DNA of 64,000 bases from Haemonchus contortus (Eukaryota; Nematoda; Chromadorea; Rhabditida; Trichostrongylidae): positions 50,084,001 through 50,148,000 of the forward strand of contig LS997565.1 in assembly GCA_000469685.2 (NCBI GenBank), written 5' to 3'. Under the pieces are notes generated by a model, which was not told where the DNA came from, ran no database searches, and worked only from the letters and a program-made list of their open reading frames with translations. Positions 37,101 through 46,320 of the stretch are shown in pieces (within the stretch, counting starts at the first letter, position 1; every line of letters starts with the position of its first letter). A program made the position numbers and the translations under genes.

Positions 37101-39481
37101 TACGACAGTAATGTATGCCGTAGAGGCACTCCGACGGCTTCAGGACTTCATGCAAACATCGAATGCACGGCGCATTCCGAAAATTTCAAAGCATTCTAGG
37201 CCATTTTTTTCAAATCACCTTTCCTCAAAAAGCTAATAGGGAAATGGTTTTGAGTGAGTTGATGGAAAGGAAGGTTCTGAAGTAACTGGGTGATTTTCTT
37301 TCGAGTGAGCCATGCATACGAATTTTGCTGAAGTTCGAAAAGCCATATTCAAATGCAAATTGAATTTGATGGACATAATAGTAATTTGAACGATTTTGAG
37401 ATGGTTTTATTTAATTCGGGCTGAAGTAGTGTTTACGTTCCTTGAAGCAAATCCTCCGTAATCTGGGGCTTAAATTGGTATTACTTAATCGCAACTCATT
37501 ACTTTCATTCATGATGGATATAAAATTATTATTTTCATTTCAGGGTTCCATCGACAGTTCTGATTATTCTGGTGAAACTTTCTGATTTACTACCATTGGG
37601 CTCGCTGGAATTCGCTCATTCGGCATATCTTCGTGCTTTTTCGAACATCATTCTTGTCACTTTGCATCCAATCTCTTTTGCCGTCTATATGTTCATGTCA
37701 AGGTTTGTATTATGAAAATTTTAAAATATAAAATTTTTGAAATCATTCCCCTGGTTTCGGCTAACTTGGTTCAAAATTCTGCAGCTTCGCTCGCATTGAA
37801 ATTGACTTCTGTTTCGGATTGGAAAAGGGTTACACTAGAATCGTTTGGCACAAAGGAGAGTTTAGTCCCAGTTGGAAAATTTCTTGATTGTTCTAAGAAA
37901 TTTGCTGCTCCCCTGAACTCAGCCTTCTTGAAGAGTTTATACCGAATAAGCAGATAACCAAAATAGTTGCGAATTTGAGTAAATCTCAAGTACATGGCGT
38001 ATACCGGCTCCAGTGTACTATTCTCCATAGTGATCTTCCTTATTTCTTCAGGCGTTTCCGTGTTTCGTTACGACGTCTTCTTGGTTGGCGTTTTCTTGCT
38101 TCCGATGAGGAATTCAACGCTGTCACCTCATCCGTCCGGACTTCGCAGTTCAAATCACAACAGTCACGTTCAGGCTATGCCTTTTCGCTGGTTCATCTCC
38201 ATAATGGTTAGTTTCTTTTTTTTCAGGTTACTCTCTCGTGAAAACTGGGCAAACACAGGGAAAAAAGAGTTAATATCGATTTTACGCGCTTGGAGCCATC
38301 ACTCCTTCCAAAGTACACCTAGTGGAGGAGCCTCATAACTTTGTAATTTTTCACAAACAAAAAAATCGAAGGATTCAAAGGTTCAAAACCGGTTTTGGAC
38401 TTGAATTTCTTTGTTTTTTTTTTGTTAAAAATGAATAGCGTGAGTAACCAAAAAGCTACCAAATGATTGAGGCCAACAATTCTAGTGCATTTTGACGGTC
38501 GAGTGCGACAAAGCTAAGTTATGGGACGAGACTCCGCGACTTACTAAGGGCTATTTCTGGGGCGATTATATTAGAGAGCCATTTGCACGGGGTCTAGAAG
38601 CGTAAACATTTTGAGAAACGAGGCTTTAGAGGTCTAATACATTCTCAGATTGAGGTTTTTCGAGAAACACGTGAGCAAAGGAAGGCTGCTTCTTTTCTAA
38701 ATAGGAAATTGGGTAAGCATGGGTAACGTTATACCTTTGTCGTCAGGGAAATCAATTCTTCCTAGGAATTGAGCTCGAAACTGTGGGTAACAACCAGCAT
38801 CCTATAGGGAAAAGGCGGCTGGGAGAATCAGCCTTGCCGGCGGTTTTGACCAGGTATGTGATGAGGAATGCCCTCAATCATTCCATATATCCCTCTTCTT
38901 TTCTAGCTACAGAAATATAATCGTTTTTAGAAATGGTAGTTGGAATCTTTGTGATTTCTCTTCACCTCTAGGTTGTCTAAATTATTTGACGTTGACCTTT
39001 TTAGGGTCCTTAAAACTTCAACTCAAAATATTTTTCTGGTAAGGATAATTTTCCCTTTCAATACCCTTACCCAAATCGGTCCGGGTTTTTTTTTTACCTT
39101 TCGGGACAACTTGTCACCAAAGTATAGGTCCTGCTAAGCATTTAGATGTCCTTTGCGAGTTTCCGTAAAATAGCCTAGGAGGGGGCATTCCAGTGCTATG
39201 AACGCTCATGAAAGCTTGCCTCTCGAATATCTCTCAGTATCACAAGGTATCACGGAGTATTTTCTCTCGTTTCAGGTCGTTCTGCCACTTCGCCCCTATC
39301 TTCGCGACCATCACTAACTAAAAAAGGAGTTGTGTTTGCTCCGTCTACGTGCTCGATATCGTCAGGGGGACGATCAGCGGCCAACAAAAGCCTTTCCGAG
39401 TGGTCAGACAAAAGTCGTATTTCGTCAAGATTCGCTTTTTTACGTCGATTTCGTTTTACAAAACGGTGTGATACAGTGTAA
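31113..39481 (+). CDS. rhodopsin-class GPCR, DMSR/SPR-like peptide receptor
   Basis: Twelve exons: 31113-31154, 32594-32695, 32764-32874, 33691-33837, 33919-33992, 34869-35022, 36071-36157, 36222-36310, 36545-36631, 37544-37702, 38052-38206, 39276-39481; about 470 residues, stop TAA. Seven membrane segments are visible: TM1 contains PVLSVIVLLSNGVVILVL; TM3 begins at the conserved Cys (EFLCYLQKVCMEILPFFF) and ends GTQRFIAVQYP in the DRY position; TM5 has GLIVVPPILLFVITILLI; TM6 has TVIIVLFLLARVP; TM7 has NIILVTLHPISFAVYMFMS. A Ser/Arg-rich cytoplasmic tail of roughly 120 residues follows. The layout resembles invertebrate sex-peptide/myosuppressin (DMSR/SPR) receptors, which bind neuropeptides and signal through G proteins; the ligand is unknown. 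All junctions are phase-consistent GT-AG. The exon 8 donor (AC|GTCGGA) is weak and was chosen because it alone keeps the frame. Exon 1 is tentative. Confidence 0.8.
31737..31770 (+). repeat. G-rich homopolymer tract
   Basis: A run of about 15-16 G follows GGGGGGAGGAGGC, fitting a G-quadruplex-capable motif. It lies in the long first intron of the GPCR model. Confidence 0.8.
33290..33333 (+). repeat. G-rich tract, possible G-quadruplex
   Basis: Several runs of four or more G separated by one to three bases, then a 12-G run. It lies in the GPCR intron before the TM2 exon, on the coding strand. Confidence 0.8.
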
Positions 39482-40189
39482 TTGTAATTAAATGTAATTA
39501 ATATCTCAGGTATTTCTTTTTTGATGTTTAATGTAATAGAATAAGTCTAACATTAAATGACCCACTACGAATTTACGTGTAACAGTTTGATCTGATTAGT
39601 TTCGATGATAAGGTGATATCTCTTGTGGTGATTAGGAGCAAATCTTAAGTGAGAGCCTGGTTTTCTTCTATATTCCCCTTTGGTATGTGATTTTTTTCAT
39701 TTTCTAATCGTCATTTTGCTGATTGTAAAGCTACATTTACAGTTTTCAATTTACTCCCTTCAAATTTTCCTGATAGCTTGACCGGGGGTCATTTCCTGAT
39801 TGGGGAAACTGTGAAAGTAGCTCACTTGATTCTGACTACGGCTATCTGATTTCCAGTTTTTCATTGTGTATATTTACCTGATTTCGGCATTTTCCGAATA
39901 AAAACAAGATAATATCTGAGCTGTTATTGATCACTGCGTACATATATGAGATTATCGTGATTCTAAAGTCACTGAGTTTTCCTCAAGGACATCCGCTGCA
40001 ACCGGCTCAACTCCATCACCCACAGTGAATATTCGCCAGATAGTCTCGACATTTGAAGCATTACAATGTAAATCTCGCGGGTATAAGCAAAAGACCACGG
40101 GGCCCTGAAAGCACAAGTGCGGGTTCGGGTCCCATCCCAGGCCGAAGTTTTGCCAACAAATCGCCATCCTTGTGAGACGGACTGCATAC
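39482..40189. other. 3' flank of GPCR and repeat edge
   Basis: AT-rich 3' flank. From about 40.08 kb a tRNA-derived repeat of the second family (GCGGGTTCGGGTCCC, then GCCGAAGTTTTGCC) adjoins the foldback element. No other gene is seen. Confidence 0.5.
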
Positions 40190-40850
40190 TGCAGGCCACT
40201 TCATTTCGGTTCTTAGGTCCGTTGTAGATCACGTCGGTCTGTGATCTACCCGCTCCACGTTCGGCGGTACATTTCTCTGTCCCTTCTCATCTAGAGACTA
40301 CCATTAACAGGACCCAGCACGTGATACGAAGCAGACAGAACAGATGGGGCGACCAGTGAGCCCACTGACCAAGACATAGGTAGGCATCGGCAAAGTTTTG
40401 GTATTAGAGGGGTTGTGGGACCGGTACTACCTTCAGATGACTGAAGGTGGTGGAAAGGGGTAAGCGGGATGTTGAAGCTTCGACTTTTTTACAACTTTTT
40501 CAGTCTTCTAAAAAGGGTGGTTTTTCTCTTCTGCTCTGTTCCGAGATAAGGAGATAAACAGCATTTGTTTCCGAGCTGCAAATTTCTGAAGGGTCAGGGA
40601 AGTTGAAGCTTGAAGGCTTCCAAGCTGGTTCTGCGGCTTATAGTCCTACCCAAAAGTGAAATAAAACCTCCATGAAGAACAGGAGGCAGCCATGTTTGAA
40701 GTTCGCTCCCTTCTTCGACGTAGTTGCTATCCAGTGATAAGTACCAAAAAGCACCTGCCCCTGAAACTACCTGCTCTCGATTACCTTTGTCTGCTCTCTC
40801 TCAATCAGTAAACTTTACAAGTTCAACTAGGATATTGTACGCTGCTGAAG

Positions 40851-40962
40851 GTCCGATGGGCCGGCGGGCAATTCGGCTCAGCAGGGCCGAGCCCACACTC
40901 CCTCCATTGGAGGGGTGTGGGCTCGGTCCTGCTGAGCCGAATTGCCCGCCGGCCCATCGGAC
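40851..40962. repeat. 112-bp near-perfect palindrome in left arm
   Basis: Starts GTCCGATGGGCCGGCGGGCA and ends with its reverse complement. Arms of about 55 bases differ at only a few sites near the centre (AGGGCCGAG against AGGACCGAG). It is GC-rich, unlike the AT-rich surroundings, and would form a long hairpin. Confidence 0.95.
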
Positions 40963-41049
40963 AGCTCGGGTAGGATGAAGTGGGCTTCAACCGGCACTAG
41001 ACTGATTGGCGGGCTGACATAGTTGACGGCCAAGGCTAACCAATGTGGT

Positions 41050-41225
41050 CTCATGGTGTGGCGGATAAGAGTACGGTCTCATTTCTGTAAAGTGACGGGA
41101 TCGGATTCGCGGCAGTACAACACATTTTGTGCTTGATTCTACGCACAAGAGCTCATTCGAGCTGGTCATACCTGAAGAATAAGCTTCCAAACTTTGCATA
41201 AAATGTAGATTTTGGAACGCAGCGG
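41050..41225 (+). repeat. tRNA-like module in left arm
   Basis: Reads TGGTGTGGCGGATAAGAGTA (A-box-like), then GTGACGGGATCGGATTCGC (degenerate B box) and ACATTTTGTGCTTG. The inverted right-arm copy (about 42190-42355, minus strand) has a better B box, GGTTCGGATTC. Confidence 0.5.
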
Positions 41226-42431
41226 ATTCCCTGCACCAGCCATTTACCTTGAGCATTTCAGGACCTCCCACTTACGATCTCATTATTTATTCATTTATTT
41301 ATGCGTACTGAACGCGCTACACCATGACAGTAATAAGCTGGAGAGGTTGACCTAGTAAGGTGATTTAAGAATTAAGAAACAACAAAGAAACAACAAAGGA
41401 AAGTTGGTAATAGAAATCCAATAATGAGTAAATCATGACTAAACGACGCCCGAGTAGGTCGAGAAGATGAAATAGAGTGCCACAAAAGTCGCAAATTTGC
41501 CAATCAGGCGGACCGGTAAATGCTTCAAAACAGTGTAGCACTTAGAGATAAGCGGGAGACCTTCGCTGCATTGAAGTAACGTGGTGAAACGTTTCGACTC
41601 AACTCAAGAAGTATGCGCAATGAGTTATGCAGCTAACACTAGACACGTCTGAAGCCAGAAGCTACCCATAGCACCAACCTGCATCTGTCGGCAATGATGC
41701 CCGCTCGCCACATGCGGGGTCATAGGTACTTGCCGTAACTTCGGAACATGGGTATACCGACCACCCTCGTGGAAACGGCAAGCAAGGCGGATGTAAGGGT
41801 AGACCACTAGTAGACGTGAACAGAAATAAGCCGCGTAGCGTAATTAGCAAATCATAACGCTTCATTCTTGATATGTTCACGTCAGAGGATCCCTTGAGGC
41901 TTCGGAAGTTGAAGACTGCAGCCTCCACATAGTCTAACAATAAACAGGTCATTTTTTTATACAATATGAAGGTAAAGGGAATGCAGTACTGGATGACAGT
42001 ATGAACCAAGGGCATTTAATACAGACAGATTATTTCTTGACCTCCAGCTTTATCACCAGCAAAGGTTGCACTCAACACCCGGTGCTTGACGACCCTGTTC
42101 CCGCAATGGGTAAGCTAGCTGTGCTCAGGACATGCGTGTCGGCTAGCGAGCCCTTCTTCCATGTGTCGAACCTTTCAACTTTTGCTGCGTTCCGAAAACT
42201 ACACTTCATGCAAAGTTTGGTAACCTATTCTGCAAGTTCCAGCTCGAATGCGCTCTTGAGCGTAGACCCAAGCACAAAATGTGGTGTAACGCCGCGAATC
42301 CGAACCCGTCACTTCACAGAAATGAGACCGGGCTCTTATCCGCTACGCCATGAAATCACAGTGGCCGTCGCATATGTACACCAGCCAATCAGTTTGGCGC
42401 CGGTTGCAGCCCTGTTCCGCTTATCCGAGCT

Positions 42432-42543
42432 GTCCGATGGGCCGGCGGGCAATTCGGCTCAGCAGGACCGAGCCCACACCCCTCCAATGGAGGGAGTGTG
42501 GGCTCGGCCCTGCTGAGCCGAATTGCCCGCCGGCCCATCGGAC
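42432..42543. repeat. 112-bp near-perfect palindrome in right arm
   Basis: Inverted counterpart of the palindrome at 40851-40962, at the mirror position in the other arm, with the same GTCCGATGGGCCGGCGGGCA ends and flanks (CCTTCAGCAGCG outside, GAGCTG inside). Confidence 0.95.
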
Positions 42544-43210
42544 CTTCAGCAGCGTATATCATCCTGGTTGAACTTGTAAAATTCACTGATTCAGAGAGAG
42601 CAGGCAAAGGTAATTGAGAGGAGATAGTTTGAGGAGCAGAAGGTGTTTTTCGATACTGATGAGTGAATAGCAGTCGAAGAAGAAGACGAATGTCAGGCCT
42701 GACTGCCTTTTGTACTTCTTCAAGATTTTCTTTCACTTTTGGGTAGGACTATAAGCCGCAGAACCAGCTTGGAAGCCTCCAACCTCCAACATCCCTGCTC
42801 CTTCAGAAATCTGCAGCTCGGAAGCAGAAGCTTTCTATCTCCTGATCTCGGAACAGAGCAGAAGAGGAAAAAACCACCCTTCCTTTGAGAACTAAAAATT
42901 TGTAAAAAAGTTGAAGCATCGGCTTCAACATCCGCCAACAACATTTTACCACCTCCAGCCATCCGTATTAGTACAGGTCCGACAACCACCCTAATGCCAA
43001 AACTTTGCCGATGCCTACCTATGTCTTGGTGAGTGTGCTCACTGGTCGCCCCATCTGTTCTGTTTGCTTCGTATCACGTGCTGGGTCCAGTAATGGTAAT
43101 CTCTGGATGAGAAGGGACAGAGAAATGTACGGCCGGAGATGGAGCGAGTAGAGAACAGACCGATGTGATCTACAACGGATCTAATGGTAAGAACTGGTTT
43201 GAAGTGACTT

Positions 43211-44577
43211 GTCGATGTAAATACTAAAGAAATGAAAACTAAAGATGAAATGAGATTTGAAGGTACGATAAGGCTCTTTCCATATTTTTCGTGTCAAATG
43301 CTACCTCCCTGCAGAGGAACCTTCGGTATATGCACTTGAGTTACGAGCGGCGATTTGTTTTTCACACTACTTGACTCACTTGAATAATTATTGTTGAAAC
43401 AGTTCTCTGCTCACCGACTCTTTCTATCAAGCAGCATTTCTCCTTCGGCTTTCCTCCTCTTACATTCCCCTCACCCCTTCCGCCACCAACTCGTCCCTAA
43501 CCTTCTGATTTCCGTGCAGCAGCTAGACATGTTTCCTCGATTCTCACTTGCGAATCAAGACAGCTCGCTAGCCGAGACGCATCTCCTGAGCGCCCATTCG
43601 AGTGTTGAGTCAAAGCAGTGGCATCACCGAACTGAGGGAAATCCGCAGTAGAAATTAAAATCTGTCAACGGGTTTTGAATTTACTGTAAAACTCTCAATT
43701 TTTCCCAGCAAAGTGTAAACAGAAAACGCTTTCCCATTGTAATGACCTTATCAAATTATCGCTTACAAAAGCTAGATTCAGTTATGCAAAATAACGACTT
43801 AGAGAACACAGAAATAAATTAACAAACGACGCGACAAAGAACAATCGACGAAAATCTAACAAGTTCAGGATTTAAACACTTAAATACACATATATGCAGT
43901 TGCACAATAGCGTACAAAAGAAGCAAGGAATCGAGAGCTGCCCATTTTTCTCATCTTCTTTTTAGAACGATGGAGTTCCCCAGAGTAGCAATGGCTTGGA
44001 AGAACGAACATTCGATTTCCGATTTCCGCCGTTATTGATGGAATAGCTAAACACTAAATCAAATTTAAATGGGCGTTTATGAAAGACTGACAACATAGAT
44101 ATATGTGGATGATTTTATTTGTCGTAACTAATTTTATCTCCTTTTGAATTATGTGTGTTTTTTGCTTTTTCTTCTTTTTTTTTCTTAGGTATCCTCAAGC
44201 AAAAACTCGAATTCGTCGTGATAATCCTCTGCAGGTCCATAATTTTTTCATCAAATATGAGGATATATTTTTCCTGTTATTTATGACCGTGTACGCAAAA
44301 AAAAGCAGTGCAACAAAAGAGCTCATAAAGGCAAGAAGAATGGCGAAAAAAATGGGATACTGTAAAAATGGACTCATACTAGGAATGGAGTCAGCAATGA
44401 GGGCGATGGAGACTTCTACAAAAATATCGTTTGTGAAAATATCCAAGCAGATGACCCCTCCCTACTCATCTCGAACTGTCGTAATATTTAGTTAATCTAC
44501 TATCTCAGTGAAAAGTTTTCGGAAAAATTTTGCAACTTCAAGATGAAAAAGTCAGTGACTACAATGAAAAAAGGAGG
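43211..44577. other. intergenic, no gene seen
   Basis: AT-rich. Frames at 43391-43651 and 44151-44495 lack support. Nothing repetitive was recognised. Confidence 0.5.
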
Positions 44578-44840
44578 AGAATGAAAGAATGATTGAATCA
44601 AGCAAAAGGTCAAATAGATGGAACGAAAGAACGATGAAAAAGAATTAGAAAATGAGTGAATAGAAAAAGAAAAAGAATGATCTGAATGAAAAAGGAATGA
44701 GTCGAATGTAGAAGAGATTGAATCAAGTGAAAGAATAAGTAGAAGAAATGAAAATGAGGAAATAGAGTGATGAAATGAATGAATGCAGAAAGAAGAAGGA
44801 TGAACTAGATGATAAAAGAATGAGTAAAATGAAACAATGA
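44578..44840 (+). repeat. degenerate purine-rich GAATGA repeat
   Basis: Irregular array of GAATGA, AAATGA and GAAAGAATGA units, almost free of pyrimidines except T. The opposite strand gives a meaningless Ser/Phe/His-rich frame (44500-44871). Confidence 0.75.
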
Positions 44841-44925
44841 GTGAATCGAGTAAACACCGGGCATTAATCAACCCCGTTTCTGGAAATGGCTTCCGCCTCC
44901 ATTCAGAATCGTAGTGCTGCTAGTA

Positions 44926-46188
44926 TTAGGTTGTTCGGAAAGGAATGCGCGTTTGAGTTCAAAAAATTTTTTATTGTAAAAACAAAACTAAACAAGATCA
45001 ATTCAAAAGATATTTTCCATTACTATCGATGATTTGTTGTCTACGTTTAGGCAAAGAATGGATGGATCTTCTGAAGAACTCGGCCGGCTGCAACTCAAAG
45101 TGGTTGGACACCCTGAGTTGGACTTTTTCGCGGTTTTTGAATTTTCTCTCGGCCTAGGAGTGCTGCATTCACCGGAACAGATGGTCATCGGTTGGCGTCA
45201 GGTCTGGGCTGTTAGGCGGATGAGGTAGGAATTCCCAACCCCTATTCCTCAAATTTTTCCAAGGTGGTTTTCGCAACATGTTGACGAGCGTTGCCGAGGA
45301 GGAATTTTGTCGACCTCGTTTCGACACCTTGATGACGTAGTGCTTGATCCACGCGGTCCAATTGATCTTCGTATATGTCCGCCGTAACCATTTGACCCGA
45401 ATTCAGGACTTCAAACTACACCCAACCTTTGCTGTTCCACCAAACACAGAGCATCACCTTTCTGCCGTGTATATCCGGTTTCGGAGTCGGTTTTGGAGTG
45501 TCACCGGCGTCTAACCGCTGTCTTTACGTGTTGCGTAGTCGAGACAGATCCATTTCCTGTCTGATGTAATAATAGAGTTGAAAAAACCGCTGTTCTTGGA
45601 GCGATGAAGAAGAATTTCGGCCATCGCCACTCGTGTTGCCTGGTTTGCGTCGCTCTGCTGGTGCGGTACCCATTTTCCGCACCTGTTTGTCATGCAAATT
45701 GCCAGCAAATGCTCATGGATGATAGGGTTTCAGTAGCCAACATGTGTTGCCAGTTCTCGGGTGGTTTGGTGTGGACCCAATTTAATGACGGTCTTCAACA
45801 CTTGGTTATCGACGAGTTGAGGCCGACTTCCGTGATCTTCGCCCTCCAAGCTTTCATTACCGTTTTTGAAACGCTGATGCCATCGTGGACACTGGCTTTC
45901 TAACAGGGCTTTTTCGCCGTATACTTCAGATGTGGCACGATGAGATTCAGCAGGCGATTTTCCTTGCTTGAAGTTGTACCACATGCAAGCCCGCAAAAGG
46001 AATTTTTGGTCAAGCACCTTTTAAACTTTTTTTTCTTAGAAAAAACAAAGTAGACATAAACAAAAAAATATTAAAAGATGCGCAATAAAAATCTCTTCCG
46101 AATAGACAAAACTGTTTTCAAAAATCTTCTATTGTAGGGGAGAAATGAATGGACAAAGTTAGCGCGCATTCCTTTCCGAACAACCTAA
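44926..46188 (-). mobile_element. mariner transposon, complete ends, inactive
   Basis: About 1263 bp with matching terminal inverted repeats (TTAGGTTGTTCGGAAAGG at the left, its reverse complement at the right) and a TA dinucleotide on each side, the mariner target duplication. Size and ends fit Tc1/mariner superfamily elements. Mariner elements, including one named bandit, have been described in hookworms; I cannot confirm identity without alignment. Confidence 0.9.
44999..46017 (-). pseudogene. decayed mariner transposase
   Basis: Reading from 46017 the N-terminal DNA-binding half is intact for 95 codons (motifs WHQRFKNGNESLEGEDH and RPQLVDNQVL). After that the frame breaks. A catalytic-Asp segment (IITSDRKWICLDYATRK) is visible at 45.5-45.6 kb. 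Near 45.1-45.2 kb the C-terminal motif PPNSPDLTPTDDHLFR is followed by at least two stops. Functional mariner transposase is a single chain of about 340-350 residues that cuts and pastes the element, so this copy is not expected to be active. Confidence 0.85.
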
Positions 46189-46320
46189 TATATATGAATA
46201 CGCATGTGGCTCATAGGATGAATTGCAGTGGCCAGCCGATGTAGTGACCAGTGATTTTATCCTCACAGGTCATTTAGTTGGTACCAGACAAGTTTGGTAT
46301 CAACCCTGCCCTTTCAAAAC

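Larger units (their letters stand above)
40190..43210. mobile_element. large foldback element with ~1 kb inverted arms
   Basis: Left arm about 40190-41224 and right arm about 42183-43210 are inverted copies. Outer ends match at TCCGTTGTAGATCAC, then GTACATTTCTCTGTCCCTTC, CAGCACGTGATACGAAGCA and GATGGGGCGACCAGTGAGC, in reverse at 43.0-43.2 kb. Inner ends match at GGAACGCAGC (41218) and GCTGCGTTCC (42184). About 960 bp of unrelated DNA lies between. Arms are clearly diverged, so this is not a simple assembly mirror. Each arm has a tRNA-like module and a 112-bp palindrome. No transposase is recognised. It could be a nonautonomous DNA transposon, or an inverted duplication of a repeat unit. Exact ends and a target duplication were not resolved. 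Confidence 0.7.
44868..46320 (-). repeat. SINE, main family, split by mariner
   Basis: Two antisense SINE pieces flank the mariner: 44868-44923 (CAACCCCGTTTCTGG, TCCATTCAGAATCGTAGTG) and 46189-46320 (ATGAATACGCATGTGGCTCA, TATCCTCACAGG, TTAGTTGGTACCAGACAAG). In other antisense copies these two blocks are adjacent, so the mariner landed inside this SINE. Confidence 0.75.

Noticed and set aside
42001..42516. 171-codon frame in the foldback with similarity to a left-arm frame
   Set aside because: The similarity follows from the inverted DNA copies, and the frame runs through a tRNA-like module and the palindrome, so it is not evidence of a protein.
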